From positions 1 through 54,750 of the forward strand of contig JARIDO010000010.1 of NCBI GenBank assembly GCA_029263895.1: 54,750 nucleotides of DNA. The letters are read 5' to 3'. The notes under the pieces are model-generated. The model did not search any database. It was given only the letters and a program-made list of their open reading frames with translations, and was not told the DNA's origin. The first letter of the stretch is position 1. Each line of letters starts with the position of its first letter. Made by a program: the position numbers and the translations under genes. This document shows positions 36,930 to 44,939 of the stretch, piece by piece. The stretch comes from Sporosarcina sp. GTDB taxonomy: Bacteria > Bacillota > Bacilli > Bacillales_A > Planococcaceae.

Positions 36930-37973
36930 GAGAGTTAAACGAATCAATTTCATAATGCACGCTTTAAAAAATCAAAAAGAAACAGAGTTTGAAATATTTT
37001 TTTAAAAATGAATGAAGTTGCCAATCATGCTGTTGCGGGTAGATGAAGCTGCGCTAGACAATCAAGTGCAAATTTACTGGCATTATACACAAGATGAACT
37101 TTAGCTTTTACACCGGTACAATGATCGATCTGATCATGCAAAAGATAGCCTTTTATATAAGCTTTCACGCGTTCAATGGAACTTCGTTCCTTATAGATTT
37201 CATCTTATTTTCTGAAAGCATGAGCTGGGTATGTGTATTTTCTAAAATTATCAGTTGTTTTCTTTTCGTAAACCGGAAGATTCGTTTCTATTTCGGTTTC
37301 TTAGTTAGCCATCGTTCACGTACCTCTTTCTTTTACGCCCTCGTTTTTTTGAGTTTCTTTTTCAGCCTTATCTGATTTATATGTAGCGCGATCACGTGCT
37401 TCTACATGTGTTGCATCAATAGCTATCGTTTCATCTGATACGAAGCCGTTAGATATAGCCTGAAGAAGTAGGCTTTCTTGAACAAATTCTAGCGCATCAG
37501 ATTCACTAATAAATGTAATCATACGTGAATAAGAGGATTCAGATGGGATTTTATCTGATACTAAGAATCCACACTCAACATTAAATCGTAAGTCTGTAGT
37601 GATACTTTTATTAAGTCTTTAATTAAAGGAATACGCTCGGTAATTCGAATGATCAATGAATAGATCGTTGCAGAGTAATTAAGCGATTGTTTTGGTCCGA
37701 ATCGAGACTTTTTCTTTTCATAAGTACAGCAAGGATTGGATGGATATCAATACCGGATAAAATCGTATTAAGTTGATGGGTAAGTTCCAAGTCGAATAAA
37801 AATTTCATGTCAAACAGGATTTCTTGTTGTATTATAGGCATGGTGCATTTCTCCTTTCTGTTAATGTGGTGTCGTAACTCTCATTATACAGGATTTGGGG
37901 AGGTGCTCTATTTTTCCGCCGTTTTATACTTAGAGCCGTAAGGGCTGAGAGATATGAAATCGATTCAACTCTC
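36930..37973 (-). mobile_element. IS1182-family insertion sequence, internally deleted
   Basis: The ends carry related terminal inverted repeats: GAGAGTT(AAAC)GAATCAATTTCAT at 36930-36953 and, inverted, GAGAGTTGAATCGATTTCAT at 37954-37973. Between them lies a broken minus-strand transposase with recognisable N-terminal, middle and C-terminal parts. At 1.04 kb it is clearly shorter than an intact element of about 1.5 kb or more. A second copy of its right end lies at 41931-42164 in the same orientation. Confidence 0.75.
37025..37841 (-). pseudogene. Broken IS1182-family transposase
   Basis: Three pieces can be read on the minus strand in different frames. The N-terminus (37841-37523) has MPIIQQEILFDMKFLFDLE and later IRITERIPLIKDLIK, with a frameshift in between. 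The middle (37522-37316) contains the DDE-type first catalytic Asp region ETIAIDATHVEARDRA. The C-terminus (about 37200-37025) is ERSSIERVKAYIKGYLLHDQ then KAKVHLVYNASKFALDC, carrying the catalytic Glu region. The segment between middle and C-terminus is missing. It cannot encode an active transposase. Confidence 0.85.
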
Positions 37974-38500
37974 TAAGATTTTGTTCCACAACCACTAGAT
38001 TTTATTAGATAAAAAGTTAAATCTAATTCAAGAACTGAAAAGGAAGTTTTATTAGGATTAATATCTACATTACATGTCGTTGCTCCAGCTTTTCCATTTC
38101 TCTTAATCACCTTTTATAAAAGTGAGTTAATTAGACATTAAAACATCTTGACTTTATTTTAGGCATTAAAAAAAAGTACCAATGTGACTCACAAGAAGTA
38201 CAAAGACAACCTTTTTAATATTAATTCAAAATCCGCTTGCAAATTTAACCGCACAATCTTGCGCTCCCCCTAATTTCTACTAAAAAATCCTTTTTTTTGC
38301 GGTTCTACCTCTTGTCTCGGTTCTTCGCTTGTGTTAAGTTCTTTTGTTCGTTTAGTTTTATACTTCACCTTGCAATTGCTCCAGGATCTCCACAAAATAT
38401 TTATCTCATTTCTCTTGAGTTACCAGGAAACCCTCAATTAGTTCTTTTTATTCTCGAATTCCTTCTTTTAAACTCACGATCTAGGGCTATACGCCGACTT
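37974..38500. other. AT-rich island stretch without a recognised gene
   Basis: No credible coding sequence with a ribosome binding site was found. A plus-strand frame around 38040-38140 could encode a hydrophobic 38-residue remnant (EVLLGLISTLHVVAPAFPF...), but it has no start codon. An 85-codon frame at 38297-38554 has no RBS and runs through a terminator, so it is rejected as a gene. Confidence 0.6.
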
Positions 38501-38506
38501 GAAAAA

Positions 38507-38537
38507 ACCACCCTCATTCACTTGTGGGTGGCTCTTT
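38507..38537. terminator. Terminator hairpin
   Basis: AACCACCC / GGGTGGCT with a 12-nt loop, A-run on the left. It would serve the minus-strand small membrane protein gene ending at 38570. Confidence 0.65.
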
Positions 38538-38569
38538 GTGTTTCCAATGCATAGGACTTGATTTTTATT

Positions 38570-38776
38570 TTATTGTCTTTTAAAAATTCTTCCCGCACTA
38601 ATTACAATATAAACAAGAACACCAATAATTAAGATAGAACCAAATAAAAGAGAGTATATACGATGATCATTTTGAAAAAAGACCTTATATATACCTAATG
38701 ATAAAACAATAAAAGCAACAATAGCATCCCTTAGAACACTTGAATCTTTTTTAAAAAATAATTTAATTTTCTCCAA
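38570..38776 (-). CDS. Small two-helix membrane protein, unknown
   Basis: 68 aa, not recognised. A basic amphipathic start (MEKIKLFFKKDSSVLRD) is followed by two membrane helices (AIVAFIVLSLGIYKVFF and IYSLLFGSILIIGVLVYIVI) and a basic end. TTG start with AAAGGGG 7 nt upstream. AT-rich like the rest of the island. The size and topology would fit a holin-like, immunity or small-toxin protein, but nothing in the sequence proves this. Confidence 0.65.
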   Translation of the reverse strand: MEKIKLFFKKDSSVLRDAIVAFIVLSLGIYKVFFQNDHRIYSLLFGSILIIGVLVYIVISAGRIFKRQ

Positions 38777-38938
38777 TATAATTCCCCTTTGTTTTTATTT
38801 CACTTTTAGACTATTATAATCTGTTATCTTTTATATTACATCAATATTTAAAATAATTTTTTTAGTAAAAAAAAGGATATTTTGTGGTGTGAATAGAATT
38901 AGAAATAGTAAGAGGTATAGGTAAAAGGAGAATACTTA

Positions 38939-39244
38939 ATGGCTATTAAATCTATTAAATCTGCGACCCAATCCGTTTGGAAAGATACTAAACAGGCTTG
39001 GAAACATGAAACAAATATTATTAAAAAGTCAGGTAAAGATGCATATAAAGACACTGTAGGTTTGGGAGTACCCGTTGGAATTGGTGTTGCAGTGCATGAA
39101 TCCAAAGGTAAAGGCGCTGCCTTAGGAAAAACGTTACTAAAAGCAGGTAAAAGTACAGGTGTAGGTTTAGCTGTCGAAATGTCCATTAGGTTTACAGGAA
39201 ACATGATAAAAAACCAATTAGCATTTAATCATAGTTATAAATAA
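38939..39244 (+). CDS. Basic, Gly-rich small protein, unknown
   Basis: 101 aa, not recognised. A Lys-rich amphipathic N-terminus (AIKSIKSATQSVWKDTKQAW) leads into a Gly/Val-rich hydrophobic stretch (TVGLGVPVGIGVAVHESKGK) and a second one (GVGLAVEMSIRFTGNMI). AAAGGAG lies 8 nt before the ATG. The composition recalls membrane-active peptides or small phage/bacteriocin-related proteins. It is 100 bp upstream of another orphan gene on the same strand. Confidence 0.7.
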   Translation: MAIKSIKSATQSVWKDTKQAWKHETNIIKKSGKDAYKDTVGLGVPVGIGVAVHESKGKGAALGKTLLKAGKSTGVGLAVEMSIRFTGNMIKNQLAFNHSYK

Positions 39245-39344
39245 CTCAAATAGAGACCTTAATATGAATTTTTTTTAAAAATATAATCACATACCCTATA
39301 CCTCTCTATTATCAATTAAATAATTAAAGCGGGGAAAATATACA

Positions 39345-39992
39345 ATGTCATCCATATATTACAAAAACGACTTAGGTCGATTAATAACTAACGTTTCAAT
39401 TGTCACGGACGAAGGTAAACAAATTTCCTTAATACAGGATGTTGAAAATTCATGGATTTTGCCAAAGAATACTAACAATGTGATTAAAAAGTACTTCTTT
39501 CTGATTAATGATAGTTTTGAGTTACCTAGCTTAGACAACAAATTCTTAATTGAAAAAAATATTATCTTCTCTTTGCCGAATACAATTCATAATCAATCTA
39601 ATGTCACCATAGAGAACATCATAACTTCTAAGCGGCTTATTGACAGTAATAAGGTAATTAAACCAATATTACCAACCGATGTTTTTAGTTCTGTCGATGA
39701 TAATATTAATATTCTTTGTGAATTTTTTAATGTAGTTCAAGATTTACATATTCATGTAGAAATTTTTTCTACAAAAAGATTAATCGGTATAATTCCAGCA
39801 GTTATCCCAGCTTCAAATAAAAATAGGAACTATCAAAGAACGTATATTTGTAATATAAATAGTAGTACCTTTAATGGTTTGAATGATTTGATTACTATAA
39901 GAATAAAAACTTCTCTTGAAAAATTTGTTTCAAAAACCATTAAGTTTACAACTTTTCAAAACTATTCAGTTAACCAAATATTAAATAAGTAA
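39345..39992 (+). CDS. Unknown protein, orphan of the accessory island
   Basis: 215 aa, not recognised. No signal peptide or membrane helix is evident. It is Asn/Ile/Lys-rich (very AT-rich codons), and hydropathy suggests a beta-rich fold, with DNINILCEFFNVVQDLHIHV and VEIFSTKRLIGIIPAVIPAS as the most hydrophobic parts. GCGGGGA precedes the ATG by 10 nt. Same strand as the basic Gly-rich gene upstream, with a 100-bp AT-rich gap, so the two may form a cassette. Confidence 0.7.
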   Translation: MSSIYYKNDLGRLITNVSIVTDEGKQISLIQDVENSWILPKNTNNVIKKYFFLINDSFELPSLDNKFLIEKNIIFSLPNTIHNQSNVTIENIITSKRLIDSNKVIKPILPTDVFSSVDDNINILCEFFNVVQDLHIHVEIFSTKRLIGIIPAVIPASNKNRNYQRTYICNINSSTFNGLNDLITIRIKTSLEKFVSKTIKFTTFQNYSVNQILNK

Positions 39993-40140
39993 CCGTTACT
40001 ATAAAAAACAGATACGACCTCCTCTTTTGTTCAGAGGAGATATACAGTCCCTATTTCGATGTTTGTCAATATAGTTGTCGCATTTAACTCCTATCCTAAA
40101 GTAACTACTGATTCTATTTAACTTCGCGATTCATTTTTTC

Positions 40141-41172
40141 CTACTTTTCTTTCATCGGACTTAATGCCACTGACTCTAACGGATTCCAATTTCGTGTTGA
40201 TTTAGCCCAACGTTCTGGATGCTTTTGTTTTGCGCGTTCATAGACTTCACTTCGCTTTTTAAGCACATCAATATAAACACCTGTATGGCGTTCTTCTGGT
40301 GTCACAAAGTTAATGCCACTGTGTTGATGATCATGTGTATGCCAATGGACGAATTTCTCCGTCCAAGTTAATGCGTCTTCAAGTGTTTTGAAACCCACAT
40401 CTGGAAATCCTGGACGATACTTGAGTGTCCTGAAAACAGCTTCAGAATAAGGGTTGTCATTACTTACGCACGGTCTAGAATAGGAACTTTGAATACCGAG
40501 TTTCTCTAGTAATACTTGGAAGGTAGAAACTTTCATTGGACTTCCATTATCGGAATGTAAGACGAGTGGAGCACCTTGAATCTTCTCGTTAAGAACGGCT
40601 TTTCTGATTAACGCTTCAGCGTGTTTCGCCTCTTCTGTTTCCCAAATATCTCAGCCTACAATTTTTCGACTGAATAAATCGACGATTAGGTAAAGCCTGT
40701 AGTAGAGGCCCCTAACAGGGCCTTTGAGCCAAGTGATATCCCATGTCCACACTTGATTCGGTGCTGTTGCGATATGACTCTCGGGTAACTTTGTTTTAGG
40801 TCTTTTACTTTGACCACGGTGCTGTTGCATTTCTTCTTCTCGTAATATGCGGTAAATTGTTGATTCTGAGGCAATGTAAATCGATTGGTCAGCGAGCTTT
40901 GGCACGATTTGCGAAGGCGGTAAATCGACAAACTCTTCTTTTTTGACAGTATCAATTACGTCCTGTCTATCTGCTTCAGTTAGCTTGTTTTTAGGTTCTG
41001 GACGTTTTGCATGTGGACGTTGATCTTCCTGCACACCACCAGCCGATACCCAACGTTCATAGGTACGTACGTTAATATTTAGTCCTTCGCATGCTTTTGC
41101 TAATCGTGCACCGTTTTGATTCGCTTCTTGAATTAGTTTTACGGCAAGTCTGCGATCTGACGGTCGAATCAT
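40141..41172 (-). pseudogene. IS3-family transposase OrfB, one in-frame stop
   Basis: About 343 codons. HTH-like and HTH_21-type N-terminal part (RRLAVKLIQEANQNGARLAK), then the rve integrase core with all three acidic residues visible: WTWDITWLKG, LVLHSDNGSPM and NDNPYSEAVFRTLK. A single TGA at 40651-40653 replaces an expected codon between KIVG and DIWETEEAKH, and the reading frame is otherwise continuous, so the decay is recent. Confidence 0.88.
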
Positions 41173-41189
41173 TCGTCCTCTCGGTCCCC

Positions 41190-41679
41190 CTAGATCGCTT
41201 GTGCCTTTTTTCTTAATAGTAATAAGGCTGCAGCTTCTGCCAGTGCTTTCTCTTTAATACGTAAGTCTTTTTGTATACCGGCGGATTGTTTCTTCTCGTC
41301 TTTAAGTTCTTGTGAAAGCTTTTTTGTTTGAATCAGTTCACCTGTATTTGCGCTTAAATAACTGATACGCCAAGCGTCAATTTGTTCTTTATAGAGCCCT
41401 TTTTTCCGACAATATTCAGCAAGTTCTGCTTGATTCATAGCATAAGTTTCGAGCACAATTAAAAATTTGTCTTCGCTACTCCAGCGTTCAGAAGTTTGTC
41501 CATTTCCAGCGTAGGATTTCCTTCAAGGCGTGCTTTTTGTTGCCATTTATACAGTGATTGTTCAGAGACGCCAGTTTCACCATTTATGTTTTTAATCGTT
41601 TCGTTGTTCGGAGGCATCATCCTAGCAATTACCGCATCTTTAAACTCTTTTGTATATCTTGTCCCATTTTTTTATTCAT
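41190..41679 (-). pseudogene. IS3-family transposase OrfA, frameshifted twice
   Basis: ATG 41679 has GGAGG 9 nt upstream. The protein reads MNKKMG, then after a one-base loss near 41664 TRYTKEFKDAVIARMMPPNN (HTH with GVSEQSLYKWQQKARLEG), then after a second one-base loss near 41507 QTSERWSSEDKFLIVLETYA and the coiled-coil end QELKDEKKQSAG...LRKKAQAI. It ends 17 nt before orfB. Confidence 0.85.
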
Positions 41680-41753
41680 GTCGTATGACCTCCATTTTTT
41701 TTAGTATAACAGGAGAGTACTATACGACAAATAGCCTAACACAGGGGGATTTA

Positions 41754-41820
41754 GTGTTTGTTGATTAACAATAATACATACATTCATTTACTTATATAAG
41801 TAGTGTTAACCAACAAACAC
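41754..41820. repeat. Long inverted repeat next to the IS3 right end
   Basis: Arms GTGTTTGTTGATTAAC (41754-41769) and GTTAACCAACAAACAC (41805-41820) pair over 15 of 16 positions around a 35-nt AT-only-like loop. It lies just outside the IS3 end. It could be a target hot spot, a MITE-like remnant or a recombination site. Confidence 0.7.
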
Positions 41821-41930
41821 ATTTTAACTTTTTTCGTTAGTGGCACTAAGCCTCAAAGGGTTTCCTAAGTATAATTAATGTAATTAACCTTTTAAAAGAG
41901 AATTCATATATAAGTGAATCGATTTTAGAT

Positions 41931-42030
41931 AGATATCAGTACCGGATAAAATCGTATTAAGTCGATGGGTCAGTTCCAAGTCGAATAAAGCTTGCATGTC
42001 AAACAGGATTTCTTATTGTATCATAGGCAT
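41931..42030 (-). pseudogene. IS1182 transposase N-terminal fragment
   Basis: From ATG 42030 the minus strand reads MPMIQ, a TAA stop, then EILFDMQALFDLELTHRLNT ILSGTDI, colinear with the transposase start at 37841 but diverged. Only about 33 codons remain. Confidence 0.82.
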
Positions 42031-42164
42031 AGAGCATTTCTCCTTTCTGTTAATGTGGTGTCGTAACTCTCATTATACAGGATTTGTGGAGGTACTCTAT
42101 TTTTCCATTGTTTTATACATAGAGCTGTAATGGCTCAGTGATAAGAGATATGAAATCGATTCAA
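41931..42164 (-). repeat. Second copy of the IS1182 element right end
   Basis: These 234 bp match 37741-37968 closely, in the same orientation, including the transposase start, its leader and the ATGAAATCGATTCAA terminal-repeat core. The remainder of the element is absent. The pair forms direct repeats 4.2 kb apart. Confidence 0.88.
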
Positions 42165-42258
42165 ACATAAATAAGAAACTTCTGTCCTCCCCTCAGTACG
42201 GACAACTTTCATTGTTCATTTTTCCCCATAAAATAAACAAGGGGGGGCTTGAGGATTC

Positions 42259-42519
42259 ATGTACAATTCGGGCAACGACCAACTGAACCAGAACGCTGAT
42301 TCACAAGAAGTTTATGTAGCAAAGCTTGCATTCATTGGGGCTGCTTTGTCTACATTAGGAGATGGAATTCAAGCGATAGCCGCGGGACTTGTGCTTCAAC
42401 AGTTAGAAAATACAAATAAAAAAGATTCTCAAGACAACGAGAACATGTCCAAAGATTTGGATCGAATGCAAAAACAAATAGATCTCTTAAATGAGCAAAT
42501 AAGTAAGATGACGAAATGA
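42259..42519 (+). CDS. Small membrane-associated coiled-coil protein, unknown
   Basis: 86 aa. A polar N-terminus (MYNSGNDQLNQNADSQEVYV) is followed by a hydrophobic segment (KLAFIGAALSTLGDGIQAIA AGLVL) and a charged heptad-rich C-terminal coiled coil (KDLDRMQKQIDLLNEQISKM). GAGG lies 5 nt before the ATG. Small proteins of this layout recur in Bacillales, to my recollection, but I cannot name a family. It lies at the right border of the accessory island. Confidence 0.7.
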   Translation: MYNSGNDQLNQNADSQEVYVAKLAFIGAALSTLGDGIQAIAAGLVLQQLENTNKKDSQDNENMSKDLDRMQKQIDLLNEQISKMTK

Positions 42520-42617
42520 ACAATTACCTTATGCTAATTGCCAATTAACTAGATGATTGAAAACACCTCCACAGACAACTCAATTAGAAACTGCCAAGTA
42601 ATTCTCTTTTGTGATAT

Positions 42618-42655
42618 AAAAAACGCCGTGAAGATTAAAATCTTCACGGCATTTT
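42618..42655. terminator. Bidirectional terminator
   Basis: Perfect 11-bp stem GCCGTGAAGAT / ATCTTCACGGC with a TAAA loop, flanked by A-run and T-run, between the small coiled-coil gene and yutJ. Confidence 0.92.
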
Positions 42656-42681
42656 ACATTCTTCAGCTTTATTGAAGGTCC

Positions 42682-43749
42682 TCACCCGTTGTGCCATTTA
42701 TACATCCAAAGCACGCCTGATTTTAATAATCTTGCGATACGTCCCGTAACGGTACGATCCGCTAAATAGGCGAAACCTTGTTTTTTTCCAAGTGATCCTA
42801 GGAAACCTTTTAGTTTAATCTCTGGCATTGTTTCTGGTAGTGTTTCGTTGTTCCATACAAGACGCAACACTTTTACGATTTGTTCCGCTTGCTCCTCAGC
42901 TACTTGAGCGCTTGGAGCGTATGCAAGAGAAGCACAGTCTCCTACGACATAGACATTATCATATGCCGGTAGTTGGTGATACATATTCAGTTTGACGCGA
43001 CCAGAATGGTCTTTTTCTGTATCGATATTTGCCACAGCAGCGACAGGACGAATTCCAGCAGTCCATACGACAGCGTCAACAGGAATAGTGTCTTCATGGT
43101 TGAACAAAGCCATTGGTTCGACACGTGTAATATTCGAATTTGCGACGACTTGAACATTATGTTCATCAAACCAACCTTTAACGTAATTACTTAGTCGCTC
43201 AGGGAAGTCTTGTAAAATACGTGGTCCACGATCAAATAGTTTAATCGTTAAATCCGGTCTACTTTCACGAAGTTCGCTTGCGAGTTCAATTCCACTTAAG
43301 CCAGCTCCTACAATTCCTACAGTTGCACCACCATCTAGGCCTAGTAGTGTCTGGTAAGTCGATCTAGATCTCCCGATTGTTTGGATGCTATATGTATGTT
43401 CCGCCGCACCTGGCACCTCGTGGTAATTATCTTCACACCCTAAGCCTATAACGAGGTCATCATAGTTGAGCTGTTTTCCATCTGCGAGATATATACATTT
43501 CTCGTCAGGTCGAATTTCAATTATTTCGCCACCAATAACTTTCAAGCGGTCGTGTTCGGGTAGTGGTACACGGACAACTGAATCTGATACAGTTCCTGCT
43601 GCAAGTGCATAGAACTCTGTTTTCAAACTGTGGAAAGGTGTTCTATCCACTAGTGTAATTTCAATGTCCGGTGGAAGGTCCTTGTTTAGTAAACGTAGCA
43701 TAATACGCATATTGCCGTATCCAGCACCCAATAATACAAGTTTCCGCAT
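42682..43749 (-). CDS. yutJ: Type II NADH dehydrogenase-like flavoprotein (YutJ)
   Basis: 355 aa, shorter than YumB. FAD-binding GAGYGNMRIM at the N-terminus, NAD-binding GIVGAGLSGIELASEL near 155, and VYVVGDCASLAYAPSAQVAE near 275. The C-terminal membrane-anchor region of true NDH-2 enzymes is short here, so the electron acceptor is uncertain. GGAGAAT lies before the ATG. The divergent neighbour yuzB and the nearby yutF match the Bacillus order. Confidence 0.9.
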   Translation of the reverse strand: MRKLVLLGAGYGNMRIMLRLLNKDLPPDIEITLVDRTPFHSLKTEFYALAAGTVSDSVVRVPLPEHDRLKVIGGEIIEIRPDEKCIYLADGKQLNYDDLVIGLGCEDNYHEVPGAAEHTYSIQTIGRSRSTYQTLLGLDGGATVGIVGAGLSGIELASELRESRPDLTIKLFDRGPRILQDFPERLSNYVKGWFDEHNVQVVANSNITRVEPMALFNHEDTIPVDAVVWTAGIRPVAAVANIDTEKDHSGRVKLNMYHQLPAYDNVYVVGDCASLAYAPSAQVAEEQAEQIVKVLRLVWNNETLPETMPEIKLKGFLGSLGKKQGFAYLADRTVTGRIARLLKSGVLWMYKWHNG

Positions 43750-43890
43750 AATAATTCTCCTTCTTATACAATAATTCCGACTTTTTTCTCATATTCGATT
43801 ATAACAGTTTGTGAGATGTTTCACAATAATACTTGTAAATTGACGTCCATTAAAAAAGAGGGTAGGATTCTTACTAGTGAGGTGAATGCC

Positions 43891-44127
43891 GTGAATCCGA
43901 TTGTTGAGTTTTGCATGAGTAATATTGCAAACGGTTCACAAGAAACATTTGAGACATTGGAAAGAGACCCTAACGTGGATGTGCTTGAGTACGGCTGTCT
44001 TAGTTACTGTACGAAATGTGCAGAAGGCTTATATGCGATTGTGAATGGTGAACTTGTAGAAGCGGATACGCCAGCTGAGCTGACAGAACGCATCTATCAA
44101 TTTATTGAAGATAATCCACTTTTTTAA
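43891..44127 (+). CDS. yuzB: YuzB-family protein (DUF1450)
   Basis: 78 aa from GTG 43891, with GAGGTG 6 nt upstream; the open frame to 43816 is an extension without RBS. Four Cys residues lie in VEFCMSN and EYGCLSYCTKCAEGLY, the DUF1450/YuzB pattern, suggesting metal or Fe-S binding, which is unproven. The C-terminus TPAELTERIYQFIEDNPLF is typical. Confidence 0.92.
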   Translation: MNPIVEFCMSNIANGSQETFETLERDPNVDVLEYGCLSYCTKCAEGLYAIVNGELVEADTPAELTERIYQFIEDNPLF

Positions 44128-44134
44128 GTATAGT

Positions 44135-44168
44135 AACAAACCGTCTTCGAATACGAAGACGGTTTGTT
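44135..44168. terminator. Bidirectional terminator
   Basis: Perfect 15-bp stem AACAAACCGTCTTCG / CGAAGACGGTTTGTT with an AATA loop between convergent yuzB and yutF. Confidence 0.94.
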
Positions 44169-44939
44169 TTAATTTATCATCCACTCTTTGAACGTTTTGT
44201 ATTGATAAGTGGGTTTTTGTAATTTTGCCGCAACTACAGATTGAGATGTAACACCTGTTTCCACATGGACAGTATCAATTCCAAAACGAATTCCCGCTAA
44301 AATATCCGTATCATAATTGTCTCCAACCATTACCATCTCGTCTTTTGAATAGCCACCTTGTTGTTGAATGAGTTCTAGCATAGACGTTTCTGGTTTTCCA
44401 ATAATAATCGGTTGAACACCTGTCGCTGATTCCATTAACTTCACAAAAGATCCGTTCCCTGGCACAAGTCCCTTCTCAGACGGAAACACTAAATCAGCAT
44501 TCGTTGCAATGAACGTCGCACCTTCTCGAATCGCTATACAATCAGTGGCCAGTTTTGCGTAATTCACCCCTCGGTCAATGCCCATCACTACAACTGCAGG
44601 ATTCTCTTCAGTAATTGTCAATCCTTCACGCGCTAACGCTTCTTTGATGCCATCTTCGCCAATTACTTGAACGGAAGCATTTGGGAAATTTGTGCTGCAA
44701 TAGGTTGCCGTAACAACAGCCGAAGTGATGATTCGATCTAACTGCGCTCGAATACCAAAAGACTGTAGCTTCACTTGTTGCTGCTCCCGTGTCATAGACG
44801 AGTTATTTGTGATGAAATAAGGTTCAATTCCATTTAATTGTAGACGTGCTATGAAATCTGTAGCCTCTTGTATGGGTTCAGTTCCCCTATAAACAGTCCC
44901 ATCTAAATCTAAGCATATCGCTTTATATGTATGTTTCAT
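44169..44939 (-). CDS. yutF: HAD-superfamily phosphatase (NagD/YutF type)
   Basis: 256 aa. HAD motif I DLDGTVYRG at residues 11-19, motif II FITNNSS, motif III Lys in IIGKPETSMLELI, and motif IV VMVGDNYDTDILAGI. Class IIA cap type, as in NagD and p-nitrophenyl phosphatases. It hydrolyses sugar or nucleotide phosphates in the cytoplasm. Its ATG overlaps the yutE stop by 4 nt, so the two are coupled. Confidence 0.93.
   Translation of the reverse strand: MKHTYKAICLDLDGTVYRGTEPIQEATDFIARLQLNGIEPYFITNNSSMTREQQQVKLQSFGIRAQLDRIITSAVVTATYCSTNFPNASVQVIGEDGIKEALAREGLTITEENPAVVVMGIDRGVNYAKLATDCIAIREGATFIATNADLVFPSEKGLVPGNGSFVKLMESATGVQPIIIGKPETSMLELIQQQGGYSKDEMVMVGDNYDTDILAGIRFGIDTVHVETGVTSQSVVAAKLQKPTYQYKTFKEWMIN

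Larger units (their letters stand above)
40048..41749 (-). mobile_element. IS3-family insertion sequence, decayed
   Basis: A two-ORF element on the minus strand (orfA helix-turn-helix, orfB DDE integrase). The proposed ends share an imperfect terminal repeat: TCCC...TTTGTCAATATAGT inward from 40048 and TCCCCC...TTTGTCGTATAGT inward from 41749. Ends are approximate. orfA carries two frameshifts and orfB one stop codon, so the copy is inactive unless supported by another. Confidence 0.78.

Noticed and set aside
37094..37375. 93-codon plus-strand reading frame
   Set aside because: Antisense to the C-terminal part of the broken IS1182 transposase.
38297..38554. 85-codon plus-strand reading frame in the island
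   Set aside because: No Shine-Dalgarno, low-complexity start, and it reads through a hairpin terminator at 38507-38537.
36900..42530. Prophage or defence island
   Set aside because: No integrase, phage structural, restriction, CRISPR or other known defence gene could be recognised; only IS remains and orphan genes are present.
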